A stretch of 64,000 nucleotides of DNA. Origin: Novipirellula artificiosorum. Its GTDB lineage: Bacteria > Planctomycetota > Planctomycetia > Pirellulales > Pirellulaceae. Below the pieces are notes generated by a model. That model ran no database searches. It was not told the DNA's origin and saw nothing but the letters and a program-made list of their open reading frames with translations. The DNA is taken from NCBI RefSeq assembly GCF_007860135.1, contig NZ_SJPV01000001.1:814336-878335 (forward strand). Reading direction: 5' to 3'. Numbering within the stretch: position 1 is the first letter of the stretch; each line of letters starts with the position of its first letter. Both the position numbers and the translations under genes were made by a program. This document shows positions 1 to 7,655 of this stretch, in pieces.

Positions 1-762
1 GTTGTGCAAAATGGAGGTTGGCTCAATGAATTCGTCACCTGTCCGATTGGAATCGGTGGGGTGATCGTAGTAATTTTGGATCGCCTCACTGGCGGAGTTG
101 GCAGTCGCTTCGGAACCCTGGGTCATCGTTTTGTAACACGCTTCCACGCGTTCCCAACGCAGATCGCGGTCCATTGCGTAAAACCGACCCATCACCGTGG
201 CGACATAACCGACACCCTTTTCCTTCATCGCCGCTTCGAGTTGGCGGACATACTCCAACCCGCCTGTCGGTGACGTATCGCGACCATCGGTGATGGCATG
301 CACGGCGAAGCGGTCGGAGTCCAAGTCGTGACGCTTCACCAAATCGACGATCGCGATCGCATGGTCCAAATCACTGTGAACTCGGCCGTCGGACATCAGG
401 CCCAACAAATGTAGTTTGCCGCCAGTCTTCTTGACATGCTCGATCGACTCGAGCAACACCGGATTGGCGAAGAACGACTCGTCACGAATCGCTCGTGTGA
501 TTCGCATCACCTCTTGGTCGACAATTCGTCCCGCACCGATGTTTTGGTGCCCCACTTCGCTGTTGCCCATCACACCATCGGGAAGTCCAACATCTTCGCC
601 CGAAGTCGCGATCAGGACATGGGGGTACTTTGCCATCAACGAATCGGCAACCGGCGTTTTGCCCAGATAAACCGCGTTGCAGTCGTTCCATTTCGAATCA
701 GGATTCTGGCCCCATCCATCACGGATGATCAACACGACGGGCTTGCGGCGAACTTGGGTCAA
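1..762 (-). CDS. gpmI: 2,3-bisphosphoglycerate-independent phosphoglycerate mutase, 3' end cut by window edge
   Basis: Interconverts 3- and 2-phosphoglycerate in glycolysis in the cytoplasm, using two Mn ions and a phosphoserine intermediate. The visible 254 residues are the N-terminal half of the alkaline-phosphatase-like fold. The first metal Asp lies in IIRDGWG near residue 15, and the nucleophilic Ser is residue 68 in MGNSEVGHQNIGAGR. HAITDGRDTSPTG and VMGRFYAMDRD are further hallmark blocks. The frame has no ATG before the conserved region; I chose the TTG at 762 because a purine-rich GAGATAGAG lies just upstream, so the start is tentative. The C-terminal metal-binding half lies beyond base 1. 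The neighbouring PGI-like gene is on the opposite strand, separated by a palindromic repeat. Confidence 0.93.
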   Translation of the reverse strand, partial: MTQVRRKPVVLIIRDGWGQNPDSKWNDCNAVYLGKTPVADSLMAKYPHVLIATSGEDVGLPDGVMGNSEVGHQNIGAGRIVDQEVMRITRAIRDESFFANPVLLESIEHVKKTGGKLHLLGLMSDGRVHSDLDHAIAIVDLVKRHDLDSDRFAVHAITDGRDTSPTGGLEYVRQLEAAMKEKGVGYVATVMGRFYAMDRDLRWERVEACYKTMTQGSEATANSASEAIQNYYDHPTDSNRTGDEFIEPTSILHN

Positions 763-868
763 GGCTCTATCTCTCTTATCAAGCGGGAGAATCAAAGGGA
801 TCGGGAATCCTAGTTTTAGCTAACCGAGGCGGTTTTCGGAACGGCCTGCCGAGCCGCTCGCCTATTTC

Positions 869-1001
869 GAACCTATCCGAAAAGGGGTCTGACCCTTTGT
901 CGACCGACGTTTCGATTGCTCAAAAACTCGGTGTTTTCCAATGGAATCGCTACCGATACGCTCAGACCAAGAGAGGGTCTGACCCCTTTTCGGATAGGTT
1001 C
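869..1001. repeat. Long-spaced inverted repeat (REP-doublet-like hairpin)
   Basis: Arms at 869-899 and 973-1001 are near-perfect inverted copies built around GGGGTCTGACCC and CCTATCCGAAAAGG, separated by about 73 bases. It fills most of the 340-base stretch 763-1102 between the divergent gpmI and PGI-like genes; I see no other gene there. The arrangement resembles REP doublets (REPINs) mobilised by REP-associated tyrosine transposases, but no such transposase is in this window, so that link is inference. Confidence 0.75.
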
Positions 1002-1102
1002 TTATTGCGGATTGCCAGCAGACGCGAGTGCCAACCGTCTGCTGAATCGGCTAATCTGCTCACTCCAACCGACTTTTTCTCGTTTTTTGCTTGCCGCCTT
1101 TT

Positions 1103-2431
1103 ATGAGCTTATTGGCTTTTGACGCTTCAGGATCCATTAACGCCGACTACGGTGTCAAAGAGCACCAACTCGACTCCGTTGCAGAGGAATTTGAGCGAAT
1201 CCGTGCAAAGATTGCCGAGGCGAACCCGTTCCCCTGCGACAACTTGGCACAAAAAAGTGAGGACGAGTCTTCTCGTTTTTTTCGTCTTCCTGAAAAGGAA
1301 TTGGCCGACTATGCCGAGCGCCGTGAAGGGTCGCTGCTCGGCCGCATCTTCAAAGTGGCCAACACGATCCATGAGCAGATCGATGCCGTGGTCGTGCTGG
1401 GCCGTTCCCAAATGATCGAGGGGCCGCGAGCGATCATGCAGGCATCATGCGAACCCTTTCACAACGAGTTATCCCGCGCCGAACGTGGTAGTCGGCCTCG
1501 GATGTATTTCGGTGGCAGCGACTTCGACAATGATACCCGTGCCGCTCTGCTGCAGCGACTGTCGTTGGGTGGTTACGTCGACACGCCCCCCGAAAAACGC
1601 TGGGCCTTGGTGATGATCGATAGCGATCGCCTGGACGCTTGCACCACCCTAGAAAGCCGCATGGCATTCCATCAAACGCTCAGGGAACTCGAAAAATCCA
1701 ACTGGCTTGCAGATCCTTCGAAGAGCTCCAATTTCGTCATTCCCATTGCTCGACCCGATGGCCCTCTTGGCGACATCGCAAGATCGCTCGGCTGTGAAGA
1801 CGTGTTTGAAATCTGCAACGATGTCCCCGATGCTTCGAGCGTTCTGTCGTCTGCGTCGCTAATGCCCGCTGCGCTGCTGGGCCTTGATTGCATGATGCTG
1901 CTCGAAGGCGCAGCGATGATGAACCACCATTTTTTGCAGTCGCCGTTTTCCGAGAACATCGTTCTCCAATACGCCGCAGTCCATCACCTGCTGCGGACCG
2001 ATCGTCAGATCACCACGCGGACACAGAACGTTTGGTCGGGTGCCTTGGCCGCGTTAGGAAAATGGTACGAACGACTGATCGAGGACCAACTTGCCGGCAT
2101 CATCCCGCTGACATGGATGCAGCGCCATGAGTTTCCTAATCACCATCAAGTCATAACCCAATGGGTCGTTGAGTCGCCGAGAATCGATCCGCTTGCGACC
2201 GTCCTCAGCGATCGACCGCTACCCCATTTTGCCTGCGAAGCCATCCAACACGCCAACCGCAGCGCCGGTGATCTTTGCTGCCCGACGATGACGATTTCGC
2301 TTTCTCACATCGACTCGCACACACTCGGACAGTTCTTCCAAATGTTGATGATCGCGACCTGGGTGGAACACACGATGGAGTCCCAGGCAGGAAGGGGGAT
2401 GGGAAAGAACGCGGTTCACGGAGTAGGATGA
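1103..2431 (+). CDS. Phosphoglucose isomerase-like protein, probable pseudoenzyme
   Basis: 442 residues that follow the short bacterial phosphoglucose isomerase from end to end: AVVVLG near residue 95, CEPFHNELSRAERG, PRMYFGGSDFDND, LMPAALLGLDCMMLLEGAAM, and the C-terminal SHTLGQFFQMLMIATWVE. The catalytic loops of the family are missing. The sugar-phosphate loop GIGGS is replaced by GRSQM, the SKSGxTxET phosphate loop by MIDSDRLDACTTLES, the GGRFS arginine loop by DVPDASS, the QxxHQEG region is shortened, and the terminal QPGVExxK with its catalytic lysine is absent. I infer a fold kept without isomerase activity. An upstream TTG at 1091 is possible; the ATG at 1103 is preferred. trpA follows after 43 bases, so co-transcription is likely. 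It could also be a decaying paralogue. Confidence 0.7.
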   Translation: MSLLAFDASGSINADYGVKEHQLDSVAEEFERIRAKIAEANPFPCDNLAQKSEDESSRFFRLPEKELADYAERREGSLLGRIFKVANTIHEQIDAVVVLGRSQMIEGPRAIMQASCEPFHNELSRAERGSRPRMYFGGSDFDNDTRAALLQRLSLGGYVDTPPEKRWALVMIDSDRLDACTTLESRMAFHQTLRELEKSNWLADPSKSSNFVIPIARPDGPLGDIARSLGCEDVFEICNDVPDASSVLSSASLMPAALLGLDCMMLLEGAAMMNHHFLQSPFSENIVLQYAAVHHLLRTDRQITTRTQNVWSGALAALGKWYERLIEDQLAGIIPLTWMQRHEFPNHHQVITQWVVESPRIDPLATVLSDRPLPHFACEAIQHANRSAGDLCCPTMTISLSHIDSHTLGQFFQMLMIATWVEHTMESQAGRGMGKNAVHGVG

Positions 2432-2474
2432 AAGGTCGGTCATCGTTCCAAACACCACCTAACCCAACCTTCCC

Positions 2475-3275
2475 ATGTCAGCGATTGATCAACTATTTAC
2501 CGAGCTTCGTGGTGCCAAGCGAAAGGCGTTGATGCCATTTGTGACCGCAGGAGACCCTGAGATCGACACGACCGAAGCGATCCTTCGCTCGCTCGCCGGC
2601 GCCGGAGCGGACTTGTGCGAACTGGGGGTTCCCTACAGCGATCCGATCGCCGACGGGCCCGTCATTCAATCTTCATATCAACGTGCCTTGGAAAGTGGCT
2701 TCAAGTTGCAACAAGTGTTTGAGATGGGCAAGCGAATGGTCGGCGAGGTTGCAATGCCTCGCGTCACGATGGTCAGCTATTCGATCATCCACCGGGTTGG
2801 AGTCGAAGCGTATGTTCAAAAGGCCGTTGAAGCGGGTTACGCCGGCGCGATCGTTCCCGATTTGCTGGTTGAGGAGGCCACCGAATTCGCCCAAATATGT
2901 AAGGCCGCCGACTTTAGCCTGATACAACTCGTCACTCCCACGACCCCCAAGGAACGGCAAGTTCGGATTGCCAAATCGTCATCGGGGTTCCTGTACTACG
3001 TTTCGGTGACCGGCATTACCGGTGAACGGACCGCCCTGCCCTCGGACCTGGTCGACAAGGTGACATGGCTGCGAGGCGAAACCGATTTGCCGATCTGCAT
3101 CGGCTTTGGGATCAGCAGTCCGGAAACGGCCGCGACCTTGGCCCCCGTTGCCGATGGATTGATCGTGGGATCGGCCATCGTCCGACGCATCGCCCAAGCA
3201 GAAGGCAAACAGGATGCCGTCGAAAAAGTCAGCAAATTTGTCCAACAGCTGCGGTCTGCGATTGACGCCGTCTAG
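2475..3275 (+). CDS. trpA: Tryptophan synthase alpha subunit
   Basis: Cleaves indole-3-glycerol phosphate to indole and glyceraldehyde 3-phosphate, passing indole through a tunnel to the TrpB partner. 266 residues, the usual length, forming a TIM barrel. The catalytic Glu is residue 49 (in LCELGVPYSDP) and the catalytic Asp is residue 60 (in PIADGPVIQ), the same numbers as in E. coli. Phosphate-binding GFGISSPE and DGLIVGSAIVRRI close the barrel. No other trp gene is in the window, so trpA is separated from trpB here. It lies 43 bases behind the PGI-like gene on the same strand. Confidence 0.97.
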   Translation: MSAIDQLFTELRGAKRKALMPFVTAGDPEIDTTEAILRSLAGAGADLCELGVPYSDPIADGPVIQSSYQRALESGFKLQQVFEMGKRMVGEVAMPRVTMVSYSIIHRVGVEAYVQKAVEAGYAGAIVPDLLVEEATEFAQICKAADFSLIQLVTPTTPKERQVRIAKSSSGFLYYVSVTGITGERTALPSDLVDKVTWLRGETDLPICIGFGISSPETAATLAPVADGLIVGSAIVRRIAQAEGKQDAVEKVSKFVQQLRSAIDAV

Positions 3276-3286
3276 CCCAGATTATT

Positions 3287-3358
3287 CGTTGGAGTGGTAG
3301 GCTTTAGCCGATTGCGGCTGGATCCTTGCTGAATCGGCTAAAGCCTACGACTCCAACG
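3287..3358. repeat. 27-bp-arm inverted repeat downstream of trpA
   Basis: Arms 3287-3313 and 3332-3358 are inverted copies with a single mismatch and an 18-base loop; the core is GTAGGCTTTAGCCGATT. No T-run follows, so it is not a classical intrinsic terminator, though it sits between the convergent trpA and rlmKL genes where a transcription barrier would fit. The shape and sequence suggest a dispersed REP-like palindrome. I see nothing coding in the rest of 3276-3569. Confidence 0.75.
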
Positions 3359-3569
3359 TGCGCAGTCTGTTTCTTACTCAATCGATGTAAGCTGATTGCA
3401 TACAAAGGGTTACGGGGAAAAGGTTTGGACGGATGAATAATCCGGGCTAGCACTCCTTGGACAGCCGCATGCTGAGTAGAAATCGAGTGGACCTCGCCCC
3501 GATTATTTGAGCCTACCGGATAAAGAGAGACGGCGCGTGGTGTTCGGAAACACGAGTTTCCGATGACAC

Positions 3570-5972
3570 TTATCGCACGATTCGCCAACAGCGATGAATC
3601 CGGCGATTTCGAAAATCCTCGGGCACCGTTTGATTGGAGATCTCGTGGACTTCACTGGCGGAGACCGATTCGACGTCAAACTTGAATCGCCGGAAATTCG
3701 TCGAGAAATAGATCACGCCTCCTTTGCGCACCAGTGGCATCAGTTCGTTGAGCAACGGGAGCGAATCGGTTTGCACATCCCAATCCTCTTCGGTTCGTTT
3801 GCTGTTGGAAAAGGTCGGCGGATCAAACACGACCAAGTCATACTTTTCGCCTGGGGGATGGTTGCGAAGGAACGTTTTGACATCTTCGGCGACAAACCGA
3901 TGCTGATTGCCCAAGAACCCGTTCAGTCGCATATTCTGCCAACCCCAATCCAAGTAGGACTTCGATAAGTCGACACTTAAGGTGCTCTTCGCACCGCCAG
4001 CGGCCGCGTAGACCGAGAACGATCCGGTGTAGGCAAACAAATTCAAGAAATGCTTCCCGTCCGCCAACTCGCGCACCATTTGTCGCGTGATCCGGTGATC
4101 CAAGAATAGGCCCGTGTCAACGTAGTCCGCCAGATTCACCAAGAACTTGAGGCCGCCTTCATGGACTTCGATCTTTTGGTTCGTTTCATCCACCTTTTCG
4201 TGCTGTGTCTTGCCGCGTTGACGACCGCGACGTTTGAAAAACACATTTTGTTTGGGCACTTCGAGCGTCTTGCCAGCGGTTTCGGCCATCAGATCGAGCC
4301 AGTTGGCGTGTTGGGCCGGGTCGCGATCGTGAGGTCGCTCGTATTCCGTCAGATGCAAGTAGTCCTCGTAACGATCAACGATCAGCGGGATCTCGGGAAT
4401 GTCACGCTCATACAAACGAAAACAGGTGATCCCGCGCCGCGTGGGCCAGCGGCGCAGATGTTTGGCTCGCTTACGAAGCCGGGTGGCGAACAGTTCCGCT
4501 TGCTCAAGCCCCTTGTCCGACAAATGCCCAAAGGCCGGTGTTCCGGATGCGTGAACGTAGGGCTTCGGCTTCACCCCGTCCGCAGTTGATGGTTTTGTCG
4601 GTGCCCCGGTTTCCAGTCCGGTTTCCGGCTCACGCGCCTCTCGCAGCCCGTTTGCATCGGCCTCCAACTCACCGGCCACCAGTTCGTCGTTCACCGGCGC
4701 GTCGTTGACCGGCTCGTCGTTCACCGGCTCGTCGTTCACCGGCTCGTCGTTCACCGGCTCGTCGTTCACCGGCTCGTCGATCGCCGGCTGATTGGTCGCC
4801 AGCGGATTGATCACCGGCTTTGGGCCGTGGAATTGATAATAGGTGCACTCGATCCGGCCGTTATACAATTTACGGCGTCGATCGGCCGACCGCCCAACGA
4901 CGCGTTCAAACCGTGGATAAGCGGTCAACAAATAGTGTGACCAAGTCGGCAACTTGCGCAGGACATGCGGAATCGATTCGTACAGCGCATCGAGTTCGCG
5001 TTGTTCGCGATAGCTTTCGTTGCCAATTCGCAAGCCGTAAGGAGGGTTGGTGATCAAGCAACCGAATCGTCGTTTGCTGGTCAATTCGCTCAAGGGCTGA
5101 GCGTGAAAGTGAATGTCGTCGGCGACTGCGGCCCGCTCTGCATTCTCTCGAGCGGCACGCAAAACCCGACCGTCAAGATCGCTACCGATGATCCGCTCTT
5201 CGAGTGGCGGCAAGATCGCTGCCTGGGCAGTTGCCCGAGCGTCTTGCCAAAGCTCCGCGGGATAATCTTGCCACGCCTCGCAGGCAAACTCTCGCGTCAA
5301 CCCCGGCGCGATGTTGCGTCCGATCCGTGCCGCTTCGATAGGGATCGTCCCGCTGCCACAGAACGGATCGATCATCGGGCGACCCGCTTTCCAGTAACTC
5401 AGCAACACCATCGCCGCAGCCAGTGTTTCTTTCAGTGGTGCTTTGGAGACATGGGTCCGGTAGCCGCGCCGATGCAAACTTCGTCCTGTCGTATCGATCG
5501 TGATCGTCGCGACGTCCTTCAACAGCGCGATATCCACTTTGTACTCGCAGCCCGTTTCCGGAAGTGTCTCGGTGGCGTGATCACGACGCAGCGCATCGAC
5601 GATCGCCCGTTTAACGGTTCGCTGGCATGCCGGAACGCTGGTCAGCGCCGACTTCACCGACCGACCCGTGACCGGAAAACTGGCATCGACGGCAATCCAT
5701 TTACCCCACTCGATTGCGCGCGTCGTGTCAAACAAGGCATCGAAATCAGCTGCCGGAAACTCGGCAATGCGAATCAAGATTCGATCCGCTGTCCGCAACC
5801 ACAAATTGGCTTCAAGGATCGCTGCTCGGCCACCACGAAAATGGACTCGGCCCGCTTCGCCAATCGACGCATCGATTCCAAGCGATTCAAGTTCGCGGCG
5901 CACGATCGCCTCGAGCCCAAAGGCACACGCGGCAATCAGATCGTAGGACTCGTCGTTCAAGTTCGAACTCAT
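3570..5972 (-). CDS. rlmKL: Fused 23S rRNA (guanine) methyltransferase RlmK/RlmL
   Basis: 800 residues carrying two SAM-dependent methyltransferases in one chain. In E. coli the fused protein makes m2G2445 and m7G2069 in 23S rRNA. The N-terminal THUMP region covers roughly residues 50-165. The RlmL catalytic domain has DPFCGSGTIPIEAA near 202-215 and TNPPYGLRI near 310. The C-terminal RlmK half has the Rossmann block LNLFAYTGSFSVYAA and the catalytic VFDPPTFSNSK, ending with RNRRIHRCWRIV. Between the halves, at roughly residues 385-440, lies a low-complexity linker of repeated NDEPV units (see 4684-4794). The ATG at 5972 gives a standard N terminus. The adjacent GH27 gene is divergent, 185 bases away. 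Confidence 0.93.
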   Translation of the reverse strand: MSSNLNDESYDLIAACAFGLEAIVRRELESLGIDASIGEAGRVHFRGGRAAILEANLWLRTADRILIRIAEFPAADFDALFDTTRAIEWGKWIAVDASFPVTGRSVKSALTSVPACQRTVKRAIVDALRRDHATETLPETGCEYKVDIALLKDVATITIDTTGRSLHRRGYRTHVSKAPLKETLAAAMVLLSYWKAGRPMIDPFCGSGTIPIEAARIGRNIAPGLTREFACEAWQDYPAELWQDARATAQAAILPPLEERIIGSDLDGRVLRAARENAERAAVADDIHFHAQPLSELTSKRRFGCLITNPPYGLRIGNESYREQRELDALYESIPHVLRKLPTWSHYLLTAYPRFERVVGRSADRRRKLYNGRIECTYYQFHGPKPVINPLATNQPAIDEPVNDEPVNDEPVNDEPVNDEPVNDAPVNDELVAGELEADANGLREAREPETGLETGAPTKPSTADGVKPKPYVHASGTPAFGHLSDKGLEQAELFATRLRKRAKHLRRWPTRRGITCFRLYERDIPEIPLIVDRYEDYLHLTEYERPHDRDPAQHANWLDLMAETAGKTLEVPKQNVFFKRRGRQRGKTQHEKVDETNQKIEVHEGGLKFLVNLADYVDTGLFLDHRITRQMVRELADGKHFLNLFAYTGSFSVYAAAGGAKSTLSVDLSKSYLDWGWQNMRLNGFLGNQHRFVAEDVKTFLRNHPPGEKYDLVVFDPPTFSNSKRTEEDWDVQTDSLPLLNELMPLVRKGGVIYFSTNFRRFKFDVESVSASEVHEISNQTVPEDFRNRRIHRCWRIVR
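4684..4794 (-). repeat. 15-bp tandem repeat encoding NDEPV units inside rlmKL
   Basis: About seven to eight consecutive 15-base units of the type GGCTCGTCGTTCACC, in frame, encode IDEPV, four NDEPV, NDAPV, NDELV and a degenerate unit on the minus strand. The central units are identical at DNA level, which suggests recent slippage expansion, while the edge units have diverged. The encoded stretch is acidic and should be a disordered linker between the two methyltransferase halves. Confidence 0.9.
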
Positions 5973-6157
5973 GGAAGGAAACCGATCGGGAATGGGGTCG
6001 AGCGATCAGTCTACCGCGAAACCAACAAAACCACTATTCGGGCGGTTTTTCGTTGCCAAGGATCCACGTGTCCGCAACAATGGACCGCCATCCGGCCCCC
6101 TTTCGTGCGAAGCGGCTGAGCCAACTCACCATCCATTCGGAACACAAGATCCTTTCC

Positions 6158-7522
6158 ATGAAGTTCAACTCGCTTTGCATGGCCTGTTTTGTGGCAGCCA
6201 TCACACTCCACGGCACCGTTTCCGCACCGGCTCAGGATCATCTCGACTGGGCCCAAACGCCTCCGATGGGATGGAACAGTTTCGATTGTTTCGGCGCTGC
6301 GGTGAACGAAGACGAAATTCGCGGGAATGCCGAGATCATGGCGGCACATCTGAAGGATTTTGGCTGGCAGTATGTCGTTGTCGATTACTGCTGGTTCTAT
6401 CCCCACGTTGCCGCCCTGAACAATCCGCCACAAACCGAAGACTTCAAACCTTCGCTGCCGATGGATACGTACGGTCGGTTGCTTCCGGCGGTCGATCGGT
6501 TTCCGTCGGCAACGGGCGACACCGGTTTCAAGGCTTTAGGAGACCATATTCATTCGCTCGGGCTGAAATTCGGCATTCACGTCATGCGTGGCATCCCACG
6601 CGAAGCGGTGGCGCGGAAGATGCCGATCAAGGGAACACAGTACACGGCCGACCAGGTCACGGACCAATCAACGTGTTCATGGCTCAACACGATGTACGGA
6701 CTCGATATGGATCAACCGGGTGCCCAAGCCTACTACGATTCGCTATTGGAACTGTATGCGAGTTGGGGCGTCGACTATATCAAGGTCGATGACATCGCCA
6801 GTCCTTATTGTGACAAGGAAATCGAAGGCTACCGCAAAGCAATCGATCGTTGTGGGCGACAGATCGTGCTCAGCCTCTCACCTGGCAACGAAACACCCAC
6901 GGAAATGGCCGAGCATGTCAAAGCCAATGCGAACCTGTGGCGGATCTCCTCCGATTTCTGGGACAACTGGGAATCGCTGGAAGCCCAGTTCGAAAAACTC
7001 CACACTTGGGAAAACTTCATTGGAGCCGGGCATTGGCCCGATGCAGACATGATCCCGTTCGGAGTCCTGAACCGGCGTGGCCCCCAAGATGGCTTGGAAC
7101 GGGTCTCGCGGTTGACCGCCGCAGAACAACGGACCTTGATGACTCTATGGTGCATCGCCAGATCACCCTTGATGTATGGCGGTGACCTGATGCGGATGCG
7201 GCCGTCTGAATTGAAGCTCTTAACCAATCGCGACGTCCTGGCGGTTAATCAACACAGCACGAACAATCGACAGCTGTATCGCTCGTCCGGCCAAGTCGTC
7301 TGGGTCGCCGACGTGCCCGATTCAAACGACAAGTACATCGCACTTTTCAACACTCGCGACCACGGGGAATCAACCGTAGGTATGAGGTTGGCCGACATCA
7401 AGGTCAAAGACAACGCGACGATGCGCGACTTGTGGAACGGTCAGGAAATGCCTTTGGTCAATGCACTGTACGCGACGATCGAAGCTCACGGGGCCGGGCT
7501 GTATCGGATCCATCCCGAGTGA
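6158..7522 (+). CDS. Secreted GH27-type alpha-galactosidase (melibiase clan)
   Basis: 454 residues with a signal peptide (hydrophobic MACFVAAITLHGTVSAPA) followed by a clan GH-D barrel. Family marks are TPPMGWNSFDCFG near residue 35-46, VVVDYCW, and WGVDYIKVDD with the likely nucleophile Asp211. RISSDFWDNW carries the likely acid/base Asp266, and ARSPLMYGGDL follows. The family hydrolyses terminal alpha-galactosides or related alpha-linked sugars with retention; the substrate here cannot be read. A small beta-sandwich follows (YIALFNTRD to YRIHPE). I chose the ATG at 6158 because it begins the signal peptide, although the frame stays open far upstream. It starts a run of three secreted carbohydrate-related genes on the + strand. 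Confidence 0.85.
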   Translation: MKFNSLCMACFVAAITLHGTVSAPAQDHLDWAQTPPMGWNSFDCFGAAVNEDEIRGNAEIMAAHLKDFGWQYVVVDYCWFYPHVAALNNPPQTEDFKPSLPMDTYGRLLPAVDRFPSATGDTGFKALGDHIHSLGLKFGIHVMRGIPREAVARKMPIKGTQYTADQVTDQSTCSWLNTMYGLDMDQPGAQAYYDSLLELYASWGVDYIKVDDIASPYCDKEIEGYRKAIDRCGRQIVLSLSPGNETPTEMAEHVKANANLWRISSDFWDNWESLEAQFEKLHTWENFIGAGHWPDADMIPFGVLNRRGPQDGLERVSRLTAAEQRTLMTLWCIARSPLMYGGDLMRMRPSELKLLTNRDVLAVNQHSTNNRQLYRSSGQVVWVADVPDSNDKYIALFNTRDHGESTVGMRLADIKVKDNATMRDLWNGQEMPLVNALYATIEAHGAGLYRIHPE

Positions 7523-7536
7523 TGCAGCGCACCGGT

Positions 7537-7565
7537 TTGTGGAGACGGGGTGGTCGTCGTATAAT
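7537..7565 (+). promoter_or_regulatory. Possible sigma70-type promoter for the first beta-helix gene
   Basis: TTGTGG at 7537-7542 and a perfect TATAAT at 7560-7565 are separated by 17 bases, about 90 bases before the ATG at 7656 and just after the GH27 stop. The -35 box is weak, so this is a tentative call by spacing and -10 match only. Confidence 0.35.
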
Positions 7566-7655
7566 GGTGATCCCCGCCCATTGACCAGAATCCGCAGCGG
7601 CGTCGCTTGCGTTGTTGGTTCCTACCTACCGTTCCTCTCGCCGAAGCTCTCCGCC

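Noticed and set aside
4684..4794. Could the short regular repeats be a CRISPR array?
   Set aside because: Units are 15 bp without spacers and lie in frame inside rlmKL, encoding NDEPV; a coding tandem repeat.
4965..6119. A 384-codon open frame on the + strand opposite rlmKL.
   Set aside because: It lies antisense to a clear rlmKL gene, has no domain, and its reading is the usual by-product of codon bias on the opposite strand.
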